A stretch of 54,795 nt of DNA, from positions 1 to 54,795 of the forward strand of contig CAJTJV010000018.1 in the NCBI GenBank assembly GCA_910576775.1, written 5' to 3'. Positions 46,213-53,281 of this stretch are shown here, piece after piece. Numbering within the stretch: the first letter of the stretch is position 1; each line of letters starts with the position of its first letter. The translations under genes and the position numbers were made by a program. The DNA is from an uncultured Muribaculaceae bacterium. GTDB taxonomy: Bacteria; Bacteroidota; Bacteroidia; Bacteroidales; Muribaculaceae. The notes under the pieces are model-generated. The model had not been told where the DNA came from, ran no database searches, and worked only from the letters and a program-made list of their open reading frames with translations.

Positions 46213-47664
46213 ATGAAAAAATCATTGACAGCCATTATATTGGCATTAATCAGTTCAAATGTTGTCGAGGCTGTAGTAGAATTGCCGTCAATAATAGGTT
46301 CCGGTATGGTGCTTCAGCGTAATAGTTCGGTTAGTCTTTGGGGTAAAGCCAGACCAGACGCCAAAGTCCGGATTAGGACAAGTTGGGACGGAAGAAAATA
46401 TACCACCATTACCGACAGCCTTGGTAAATGGCAGCAGACTGTGTCGACTGCTGATGCCGGCGGCCCGTACGAAATAGTGTTTTCCGATGGAGAGGAAACC
46501 GTTGTTGATAACGTTCTGCTTGGCGAGGTATGGATATGCAGCGGTCAGTCTAACATGGAGATGCCTGTCTGCGGCGACGCCACACAGCCTGCGGAGGGTA
46601 GCTACGAAGCCTTGCGCACCGTGCGTCAGTATCCCGACATAAGAATGTTTACGGTTCCGCGTGCGGATTCCGATATTCCCCTTGATTCATGTGGTGGCAA
46701 ATGGCTTGAGTCGACTCCGGCGAATGTTGCACATTTCAGTGCTGTGGCGTATTATTTCGGCCGCACACTGACGGATTTTCTTGATATCCCTGTCGGTCTT
46801 GTCGCTACAAGTTATGGTGGTTCGTCTATCGAAGCATGGATGACAGAGGATTGTATAAGAGAGATAGAAGGTATAAATATTAAAGATGCCTACAGCGGCA
46901 AGCTTGTGCGCGAAAAGCCACAGCGCCTTTGGAATGCCATGCTGAAACCACTGATGCCTTTCACTGCTAAAGGTTTTATATGGTACCAGGGAGAGGCTAA
47001 TCTCGACCGTTGGTTCGATTATGCAAAAATGCAGGAGGCTCAGATTAATTTGTGGCGTCGGGCTTGGAATAATCCCGAAATGCCTTTCTATATCACCCAG
47101 ATTGCACCCTTTGCATACGGTGGGGACCCTGGCAATCAACGGCTCCCTTTGCTTATAGAGGCTCAATGGCAGGCAGCTGCCAATACGCCGCATTGTGCCG
47201 TCGCCGCCACTACAGATGTCGGTAACCGCGATTGCATCCATCCTGCAAAAAAGAAAGAGGTAGGGCAGAGACTCGCATGGCTTGCGCTGAAAAATGACTA
47301 TGGCGTTGACGGGTTACCGGCTCCCGCGCCTACATTCAACCGCATGGAAATTACAGATAAAGGAGAACTTATGGTAATTTTCAACAATGTCAACGCAACC
47401 GACAGTTTCGTTTATTACGATGATAACGGAAATCTTGAAATAAGAGGTTTCGAGATTGCCGGTGAGGACAAAAAATTCTATCCGGCCAAAGTGCGCACAA
47501 ACGTGTGGAGCAATAAGATATATCTTAGTTCTCCTGATGTACCGAAGCCTGTTGCGGTAAGATACGCTTTCCGCAATTACGACGCTTCTGCAAATCTTCA
47601 CACCAATTACGGACAACCTGTGCCCCCTTTCAGGACCGACACCTGGCACGTCCTCGACCGGTGA
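46213..47664 (+). CDS. SASA-type carbohydrate O-acetylesterase
   Basis: Exported esterase of 483 residues from the sialate O-acetylesterase (SASA) group, which removes acetyl groups from glycans. Signal peptide about residues 1-20. The nucleophile motif is intact in WICSGQSNMEMPV near residue 103, and the catalytic histidine lies in IHPAKKKEVGQRLAWLAL near residue 347 with the IWYQGEANLDR segment near 255. A N-terminal beta domain (SIIGSGMVLQRNSSVSLWG) is typical. It ends the plus-strand arm of the uptake locus; the terminator hairpin before it and the long inverted repeat after it mark a transcript boundary. Acetyl-group removal fits an acetylated substrate, but the family name alone does not prove sialic acid. 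Confidence 0.9.
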   Translation: MKKSLTAIILALISSNVVEAVVELPSIIGSGMVLQRNSSVSLWGKARPDAKVRIRTSWDGRKYTTITDSLGKWQQTVSTADAGGPYEIVFSDGEETVVDNVLLGEVWICSGQSNMEMPVCGDATQPAEGSYEALRTVRQYPDIRMFTVPRADSDIPLDSCGGKWLESTPANVAHFSAVAYYFGRTLTDFLDIPVGLVATSYGGSSIEAWMTEDCIREIEGINIKDAYSGKLVREKPQRLWNAMLKPLMPFTAKGFIWYQGEANLDRWFDYAKMQEAQINLWRRAWNNPEMPFYITQIAPFAYGGDPGNQRLPLLIEAQWQAAANTPHCAVAATTDVGNRDCIHPAKKKEVGQRLAWLALKNDYGVDGLPAPAPTFNRMEITDKGELMVIFNNVNATDSFVYYDDNGNLEIRGFEIAGEDKKFYPAKVRTNVWSNKIYLSSPDVPKPVAVRYAFRNYDASANLHTNYGQPVPPFRTDTWHVLDR

Positions 47665-47680
47665 GATAAGATCCCCTCCT

Positions 47681-47732
47681 TGACGCCACGGACTCCTTGA
47701 CAACTTAGCATTCAGGGGAGCTCGTGGCGTCA
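47681..47732. terminator. Long inverted repeat at the end of the Sus locus
   Basis: TGACGCCACG (47681-47690) and CGTGGCGTCA (47723-47732) are perfect 10-base arms; the inner sequence GACTCCT pairs further with AGGGGAG. It starts 16 bases after the acetylesterase stop, likely ending that transcript, and also marks the boundary with the accessory island. Confidence 0.6.
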
Positions 47733-47777
47733 TACTATAAATTGAAGAATCTATTGATACTGTACATAAATCTTCTT

Positions 47778-47953
47778 TATCAGCGTTGGCAGATGGTTAG
47801 CTGCCACACAACTCGCCGTTCATTCGCCACCAATATGCGGCTACGAGGAAATGATCGTGATGTATCTGTGCCGCCACCGGCCACACCCCCGAAGCATTCC
47901 TCAGTCGCTACATCAAAGAAGACCGCCTCACCCGTGCATCACGATTGAAATGA
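47778..47953 (+). pseudogene. Decayed 3' end of a tyrosine integrase gene
   Basis: Matches the last 177 bases of the intact integrase gene (51197-51373); about nine bases in ten agree by eye. The reading SCHTTRRSFATNMRLRGNDRD is intact, but a one-base deletion in the stretch GTATCTGTG (GTAATTTGTG in the intact copy) shifts the frame and removes the catalytic tyrosine motif. The upstream 80% of the gene is missing. Remnant of an earlier element related to the one nearby. Confidence 0.85.
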
Positions 47954-48001
47954 TAGCTGTGCAAAAGAATAATTCTTCTTTTCACCAGCACCTAATATAT
48001 T

Positions 48002-48041
48002 GGTTTGGTTTAAATCGGGTATATGCATCCCGAACTAAACC
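48002..48041. repeat. Palindrome downstream of integrase remnant (copy 1)
   Basis: GGTTTGGTTTA-AA-TCGGG (48002-48019) and CCCGA-AC-TAAACC (48029-48041) form a near-perfect stem around a short AT-rich loop. The same structure lies 48 bases after the intact integrase stop at 51421-51465. No T run follows either copy. Confidence 0.75.
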
Positions 48042-48139
48042 TAATCGCTCGGGCGCTTTGCTTGCAAAGAAACTCACACGACGAATCACGTCTTGGAATT
48101 ATGCGCTATGTGAAATTGAATGTAGGCTGAGGTGATGAT

Positions 48140-48208
48140 TTGTATAATTGGAAATAACGCACTAAATTTGCTCTGTTCAAAAGTGAAATTTTACAAATAT
48201 TTTCACTT
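48140..48208 (+). promoter_or_regulatory. Promoter and inverted repeat of abiEi remnant
   Basis: TTG (48140-48142) and TAAATTTG (48163-48170), 20 bases apart, form a good promoter. It is followed by AAGTGAAA (48181-48188) and TTTCACTT (48201-48208), perfect 8-base arms in the leader 11 bases before the remnant start codon. In AbiE systems the antitoxin binds inverted repeats in its own promoter region; the operator role here is inferred. Confidence 0.6.
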
Positions 48209-48219
48209 AAATATAGCTT

Positions 48220-48375
48220 ATGGAACAAAAGGAAACCATAATATCCAAAATAAATAGAAACAAGAAGGGTTCAATATTCCTGCCGGATAGCTTTTTGCCC
48301 ATAGACTTGCAGTATGTCTCAAATATATTGGGCCAATTAGTCAAAGATAGGGTCTTAATCAGAGTATCTATATGA
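48220..48375 (+). pseudogene. Truncated abiEi antitoxin remnant
   Basis: Reads 51 residues starting MEQKETIISKINRNKKGSI and containing FLPDSFLPID, then stops at TGA. It aligns to residues 1-49 of the intact AbiEi (start at 51616). The rest of the gene, including most of the antitoxin, is lost; the point where similarity ends (about 48370) is followed by unrelated lipoprotein DNA. Alone it could at most encode part of a winged-helix DNA-binding domain. Confidence 0.8.
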
Positions 48376-48428
48376 TTGCATAATAGAGGACATTGAATTA
48401 TGACAAAATTACTAAATATCAAGTAACT

Positions 48429-49262
48429 ATGAATAAACTAATCGTTCCTTTCCTTTTTATTGCTTGTCTTTTTGCCACATCGTGTATTGGCGATGATGAA
48501 CCGAAAGACAAGACCAAAGACATCATTATGTCAGTCTCGGAAGAACCGGGTATTATGTACGACCTTTTCGATTCCGAAGGAAAGTATCCCATAGCATGTA
48601 TGCGTGTCATGGACGAGGACTTTCCGGGTGAGTGGCGAAATTTGTCAATGTCCGCCATTGAGGGTTTCAATTACGAAATTGGACATATGTACACATTAAA
48701 AGTACGTCGTACTATCCTTGCCAATCCTCCGGCCGATGCAAGCGCATATACATATAAGTTGCTCACAGTTCTTGAGGATAGAATATGGCCGGAACCAAAA
48801 CCAGAAGATAACAAAATAGTGGTCAACTGCGAAGAGGACATCCCATACGCCGATAAATGCCCATATCATATCTACGACCTTTATAAAGATGCTTTTGTAA
48901 TTGACAACAAAGGAAAAATGCACTATGCGAATTACGGAGAGGGTTCATCCGGATTTGATTTGAGCATTGCCGCAGTTCGACTGGAACATGTGATTGAAAA
49001 CACATCGCCGGATTTTCCGGAGTTCAATAAGATTGACAAGATGGCTTACTACGTCTACGTCCTCTCCCCGTTGACCGACAAGATTGAAAAGGTATATTTG
49101 ACAAGAGCGACTTTATATCTCAAAGACGTGATTTCGCAGGATTTGTTCAATGAAATAGTTGCAAAATACGAAAGTGGAAAGACGCTTGAATATGGTCTTG
49201 TCATATCAAATTTCAGAGGTTATGGTCTTCAAAAAGTAAAATTTACGGTATCCAAGGAGTAG
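48429..49262 (+). CDS. DUF4377-like lipoprotein
   Basis: A 277-residue predicted lipoprotein: signal segment MNKLIVPFLFIACLFATSC with the lipobox cysteine at residue 19. A DUF4377-like stretch (EIGHMYTLKVRRTIL and PPADASAYTYKLLTVLEDR) occupies about residues 85-120; the rest has no recognised motif. The start at 48429 is the ATG just before the signal peptide; an ATG at 48393 would add 12 residues without signal character. It sits between the abiEi remnant and the intact integrase, probably as island cargo. Function unknown. Confidence 0.75.
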   Translation: MNKLIVPFLFIACLFATSCIGDDEPKDKTKDIIMSVSEEPGIMYDLFDSEGKYPIACMRVMDEDFPGEWRNLSMSAIEGFNYEIGHMYTLKVRRTILANPPADASAYTYKLLTVLEDRIWPEPKPEDNKIVVNCEEDIPYADKCPYHIYDLYKDAFVIDNKGKMHYANYGEGSSGFDLSIAAVRLEHVIENTSPDFPEFNKIDKMAYYVYVLSPLTDKIEKVYLTRATLYLKDVISQDLFNEIVAKYESGKTLEYGLVISNFRGYGLQKVKFTVSKE

Positions 49263-49644
49263 TGAAGCTTTTATGCGGAATGTCCTCTAAAGTGCTTAAT
49301 CAGACTAATAAAGACAGGTAACCCAGGCAACGATTGTCGGGTTGGGTTTCTATTGTTACGGATTCAATATCCAAGGAGCATAGTATATCCGTGTATTCTG
49401 CGATAATCTTGCGGCATGACATATCAGACTTAGCTATCTGGGGAATCTTGATTTTCTCGCGCAAATCCTCAAGTATCGGCGCAACATCTCGGAATGTCGT
49501 TGGGTGGGGCATTGGGGTGTTGTGTTATCGGGTTTGTAACTATGAGAGCCAATCAATCTCAATCAAACTTGTTGAAACGTGATGAAATTTTAGCACTCGA
49601 TAACATAAACAACCAACACCTTATGAGTGTTCGTGAGTCTTGAA

Positions 49645-49934
49645 TTTGATACTTTTGATAGTGTAGCAATCTACCACTGATTTTATAAAAGTATCAAATA
49701 AGTATCAAAAATATAATTTTTAACATTTGTACGGAGGGTAAGAATGAAGAAAGAGCTAAATCTTAGCGACTTAGCTCTTTCTTTGCGTTGCCTTGGAAGG
49801 GCAACTTTTCTGAAACTTCTTGAAACCTTAAAATTTTATACCTCGTAATATCAATAAGTTATATATTTTAACAATTTCATAAAATAGCAAAAAGTGCCAT
49901 AAAGTCACTTTCATTTGTATCAACTTTGTATCAA
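49645..49934. repeat. GTATCAA repeat cluster upstream of integrase
   Basis: Perfect 12-base inverted arms TTTGATACTTTT (49645-49656) and AAAAGTATCAAA (49687-49698), then GTATCAA again at 49702-49708, and the tandem TTTGTATCAAC at 49914-49924 and 49925-49935, 11 bases apart. Five core copies in 290 bases suggest binding sites for integrase or an excisionase/repressor; this is inference. Confidence 0.55.
49749..49781 (+). terminator. Hairpin upstream of integrase
   Basis: GAAAGAGCTAA (49749-49759) and TTAGCTCTTTC (49771-49781), perfect 11-base arms with an 11-base loop, followed by TTTG. Terminator-like; it could insulate the integrase gene from upstream transcription. Confidence 0.6.
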
Positions 49935-49987
49935 CTTTTGAACTATAATACCTACCTTCGCCGTTAATAGATAAAGACTTATCGAAA

Positions 49988-51373
49988 ATGGCTAAATCAG
50001 CATATACAAAATTTGTGTTGCGAACCACCAAGAAAACAGGTGTCGCACCCCTTTATACCCGGCGAGTAGGCTTCAACTCCAATCTTATGCTCAACTCTCG
50101 AATTGATGTTGACATTAAGACTTGGAACGACGCTATTTCTTCTCCGGGGCGGTGGAATACGTTTCGTGCAGGCGTCGGAAAGGAGCTTTGCGACAAACTG
50201 GATGAGATGTCGGCATTGATTGAAACGATTATCAATGACCCCAAAGGTTCAAAGGTAAAACTTGAACGAGCAATAGATGACCTTGCCCATAGAGAGCAGC
50301 GCGAACTTCAAGAGGCACAACGAAAGGCTCAGGAAGAAGCGAAACAAAGAAGGAAAGCGGAGCGTGAGGCGGAACAGCGGCGCAAAAAGGAAGAGCTTGA
50401 TGCAATGCTCCGTCAGCGTGAAGAATCGTTTGTTGTGGCTCTTGACATGTTCATTGACGCTGCACCTGCCCGTACATGGCACGGCAAGCCTATCGGATTG
50501 AAAACAATTCAGCACTACAAACATCTACGCAGATATATCAAGGATTTCATGAAGAAAAAGCATCTGACAGATATTCGCTTTGATGAACTCAACAAGTCGT
50601 TCTATTCCGAGTATCTTGCATTTGCCTATGGTGAGGGATTGAAACTGAATACGATCGGTGACCATATCAAGGTTATCAAGACAGTTATCCGTGACCAGCC
50701 TATGCGTATACAGTGTATGGCCGAGGATTTCTTACGTTGTGAGAAACTTAAAGAGGAATCAGAGAGTATCGCGTTGCTTGAAAGTGAGATTGCATTAATA
50801 GCAAAGCAGGAATTACCTACCGAGCATCTTCAGACGGTCCGTAATCTTTTCGTTTTGATGTGTTGGACAGGTGTCCGCCATTCTGATCTTGAACAACTCA
50901 ATAACAATTCTATCCAAGTATCTGAAGATGGCGAACGATATTTCCAGTTCAAGGCGAATAAGACCGATAAAACTTCGGTTGTTAAAATTTTGCCGGAGGC
51001 TCAAGCTATACTTGACCTCTATGACGACGGAAAGGCGATGCCGCGTGTTATCAGTAATCAGAAATTCAATGATGCACTGAAAGAAATAATGAAAGCGGTG
51101 TATGAAGCTAATCCCGAAAGCACATTAGCCGGATATGTCACTAAATCCTATACCGCCGACATCGGCAATGGTCGTGCCGGGCGAAAGAAAGATATCTATC
51201 AGCGTTGGCAAATGGTCAGTTGCCATACAGCTCGCCGTTCATTCGCTACCAATATGCGGCTACGAGGAAACGACCGTGATGTAATTTGTGCCGCCACCGG
51301 CCACACCACAGAAGCATCGCTCAGTCGCTACATAAAAGAAGACCGCCTTACCCGTGCGTCACGATTGAAATGA
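49988..51373 (+). CDS. Tyrosine recombinase/integrase
   Basis: Site-specific integrase of 461 residues. An N-terminal arm-binding domain (opening MAKSAYTKFVLRTTKKTGVA, about 1-80) is followed by a long charged helical stretch (about 90-145, EAQRKAQEEAKQRRKAEREA), a SAM-like core-binding domain (about 155-250) and the catalytic domain. Catalytic residues seen: R in CWTGVRHSDLEQL near residue 300, a lysine in the beta-hairpin, H and R in SCHTARRSFATN near 415, and the GHTTEASLSRY with histidine and nucleophilic tyrosine near 450. It probably moves the surrounding island; the nearest att sites are not identified. A partial copy of its 3' end lies about 3.4 kb upstream. Confidence 0.95.
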   Translation: MAKSAYTKFVLRTTKKTGVAPLYTRRVGFNSNLMLNSRIDVDIKTWNDAISSPGRWNTFRAGVGKELCDKLDEMSALIETIINDPKGSKVKLERAIDDLAHREQRELQEAQRKAQEEAKQRRKAEREAEQRRKKEELDAMLRQREESFVVALDMFIDAAPARTWHGKPIGLKTIQHYKHLRRYIKDFMKKKHLTDIRFDELNKSFYSEYLAFAYGEGLKLNTIGDHIKVIKTVIRDQPMRIQCMAEDFLRCEKLKEESESIALLESEIALIAKQELPTEHLQTVRNLFVLMCWTGVRHSDLEQLNNNSIQVSEDGERYFQFKANKTDKTSVVKILPEAQAILDLYDDGKAMPRVISNQKFNDALKEIMKAVYEANPESTLAGYVTKSYTADIGNGRAGRKKDIYQRWQMVSCHTARRSFATNMRLRGNDRDVICAATGHTTEASLSRYIKEDRLTRASRLK

Positions 51374-51420
51374 TGGCTGTGCAAAAAAGAACTTTTCTTT
51401 TCACCAGCCCCATATATATT

Positions 51421-51465
51421 GGTTTGGTTTAAGTCGGGTATATATATCCCGAACTAAACCAAACC
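51421..51465. repeat. Palindrome downstream of intact integrase (copy 2)
   Basis: GGTTTGGTTTA-AG-TCGGG (51421-51438) and CCCGA-AC-TAAACCAAACC (51448-51465), 18-base arms with one 2-base mismatch and a TATA-rich loop. Also present after the integrase remnant at 48002-48041. A transcription or recombination-site role is possible. Confidence 0.75.
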
Positions 51466-51531
51466 CGCATGATAAAGTCACACCTTGTGATTATGCTCTA
51501 TGTGAAATTAGAGTGAAACTGATGTAGTAAT

Positions 51532-51562
51532 TTGTGTAATTGGAAATAAAGCACTAACTTTG
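51532..51562 (+). promoter_or_regulatory. Promoter of abiE operon
   Basis: TTG at 51532-51534 and TAACTTTG at 51555-51562, spaced 20 bases. Transcription should begin about 51569, which excludes the in-frame ATG at 51562 and supports the AbiEi start at 51616. Confidence 0.75.
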
Positions 51563-51570
51563 TGCTATTC

Positions 51571-51603
51571 AAAAAGGACAATCAAGCGTTTATTTTCCTT
51601 TTT
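51571..51603 (+). promoter_or_regulatory. Inverted repeat in abiEi leader (likely operator)
   Basis: AAAAAGGA (51571-51578) and TCCTTTTT (51596-51603) are perfect 8-base arms, 17 bases apart, ending 12 bases before the AbiEi start codon. Differs in sequence from the equivalent pair at 48181-48208, although the promoters match. Likely the autoregulatory AbiEi site. Confidence 0.5.
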
Positions 51604-51615
51604 AATGCCGACGAA

Positions 51616-52227
51616 ATGAAGCAAACGATTATCTCAAAAGTCAACCGTAGCAAGAAAGGCACAATCTTCTTGCCGGATAGTTTTTTGCCCATTGACACTC
51701 ATTACGCATCTAATATTTTATCGGAATTGTGTAATGCCGGGAAGCTCGTCAGAGTCGCTACTGGTATGTATCTCAAGCCAAAAATGTCAAGGTTTGGCCC
51801 GGTTATGCCCACAATAGGCGAAATAGCACAAACCATAGCAAAACGTGATGATGCACAATTGTTGCCGACTGGGGTGACGGCTGAGAACTATCTTGGGTTT
51901 TCAACACAGGTCCCAATGAACGCCGTATATCTTACATCCGGCACTCCACGAAAAATAAAGATTGACAAACGGACTTTGACGCTTAAACATAGTGTACCTT
52001 CGACATTCGCCTATAAGGGTAAGGTTATGCCTATATTAGTGCTTGCGCTAAAGTCTATAAAGCAGTATAATATTGATGATGATACTCTTGACATAGTGTA
52101 TGGAGTACTAAAGGAGAATCCGGAAGATGACACATGGCATGAGGATATAGCTCGTGCCCCACGCTGGATTAGAAAAATTATAATCGAAACAAAGGAAAAA
52201 ATCAAACGAAATGAGCAGATGGATTGA
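51616..52227 (+). CDS. AbiEi-family antitoxin (DUF6088)
   Basis: A 203-residue antitoxin of a type IV abortive-infection system. The N-terminal winged-helix DNA-binding region (MKQTIISKVNRSKKGTIFLP opening, then SNILSELCNAGKLVRVATGMYLKPK, residues about 1-55) should repress the operon; the rest (about 60-200, including TGVTAENYLGFSTQVP and VYLTSGTPRKIKI) is the antitoxin domain that counters AbiEii. The start at 51616 is fixed by the promoter. Overlaps the AbiEii gene by 17 bases, a typical coupling for this pair. The gene's beginning is duplicated as a pseudogene at 48220-48375. Confidence 0.9.
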   Translation: MKQTIISKVNRSKKGTIFLPDSFLPIDTHYASNILSELCNAGKLVRVATGMYLKPKMSRFGPVMPTIGEIAQTIAKRDDAQLLPTGVTAENYLGFSTQVPMNAVYLTSGTPRKIKIDKRTLTLKHSVPSTFAYKGKVMPILVLALKSIKQYNIDDDTLDIVYGVLKENPEDDTWHEDIARAPRWIRKIIIETKEKIKRNEQMD

Positions 52228-53227
52228 TGCTTCGGATGCAGACCGTCAACAGTCGGCATACATCATAGCAACGGAAAAGAATATCAGCGTAGGTGCAGTT
52301 GAAAAGGATTGGTGGGTAACTGCCATTCTGAAAGTACTGTTTTCTCTTTCGCCGGCCAAATATATGTTTTTCAAAGGTGGCACAAGCCTCAGTAAAGGCT
52401 GGAATTTGATAGACCGCTTTTCAGAGGACATTGACATCGCGCTCTATCGTGACTTTTATCTCGATGTATTGGGTAAAGAGTGTGCCAACGCATCCACTAA
52501 CAATCAGGTCAAGAATCTGCGCATTGCCAATCGCGACTATATCCTTGGCGAATTTGCTGATGAGTTGACAGCGAAACTTGATGAAGCAGGATTAGGCGAA
52601 TGTCGGGTTGTACCGATAACAACAAAAAAGGATGGCTCACCAATCGACCACGATAGTGACCCGGTAATCATTGAAATTCATTATCCGGTTGAGGTTAGCT
52701 CTGATGCGTATGTTCGCCCAGTTGTCAAGATTGAGATAAGTTGTCTTTCGATGAAAGAGCCATATGAGGTTAAGCGTATATCATCACTCGTCGGCGAGAC
52801 ATTTCCTCAGATTGACGATGAAACCATTGCCGACATTCCGACCATAACACCAACACGCACATTCCTCGAAAAAGCCTTCCTGCTCAACGAAGAATATCAG
52901 CGCAGGAATCCACGCACCGAGCGCATGAGCCGACACCTCTACGATTTGGAGCGACTAATGGATACTCCATTTGCAGAGGTCGCACTGTCTGACATGGAAC
53001 TATATAAGGAAATCATCGCACACCGCCTGCGATTCTATCATGTCGGTGGCGTCAACTATGAGCTAAATCATCCCTCAACAATCACATTTTGCCCCACAGG
53101 AGATTTGCGAGAGAAAATGCGACTTGACTACGAAGCGATGAAAACCTCACTGATCTACGGCGAAAAGCTGTCGTTTGAAACGCTAATCGCCCGGCTTGAA
53201 CAGTTACAAGAGCGTTTCAATTCTTAA
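52211..53227 (+). CDS. AbiEii-family nucleotidyltransferase toxin
   Basis: A 338-residue toxin of the AbiEii/AbiGii family, a nucleotidyltransferase that can transfer nucleotides to tRNA and arrest growth during phage infection. The active-site motif GGTSLSKGW and SEDIDIAL (residues about 57-80) is intact, with the catalytic aspartate pair. Other signature parts: VEKDWWVTAIL near residue 30, and RTFLEKAFLLNEEYQRR near residue 216 with the helical MSRHLYDLERLM near 238. Overlaps AbiEi and should be held in check by it. The next gene, 54 bases on, encodes a SIR2-like protein, so the region looks like a small defence cluster. Confidence 0.9.
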   Translation: MSRWIDASDADRQQSAYIIATEKNISVGAVEKDWWVTAILKVLFSLSPAKYMFFKGGTSLSKGWNLIDRFSEDIDIALYRDFYLDVLGKECANASTNNQVKNLRIANRDYILGEFADELTAKLDEAGLGECRVVPITTKKDGSPIDHDSDPVIIEIHYPVEVSSDAYVRPVVKIEISCLSMKEPYEVKRISSLVGETFPQIDDETIADIPTITPTRTFLEKAFLLNEEYQRRNPRTERMSRHLYDLERLMDTPFAEVALSDMELYKEIIAHRLRFYHVGGVNYELNHPSTITFCPTGDLREKMRLDYEAMKTSLIYGEKLSFETLIARLEQLQERFNS

Positions 53228-53281
53228 TAAATTTATTACACACTAGATTTATATCACTAAGTAGAAATCATACTACAGTAA

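Larger units (their letters stand above)
49263..49987. other. 725-base gap before the integrase
   Basis: AT-rich. Contains a possible 70-codon minus-strand reading frame (49300-49512, opening MPHPTTFRDVAPILEDLREK) that matches no family I recognise and lacks promoter support, a hairpin (49749-49781) and a set of GTATCAA repeats. Otherwise no gene is supported. Confidence 0.5.

Noticed and set aside
48207..48422. Minus-strand frame over the abiEi remnant
   Set aside because: The plus strand matches the intact AbiEi start, so this is its shadow.
49334..49582. 82-codon plus-strand frame in the gap before the integrase
   Set aside because: It overlaps an equally weak minus-strand frame; no promoter, motif or coding bias supports either.
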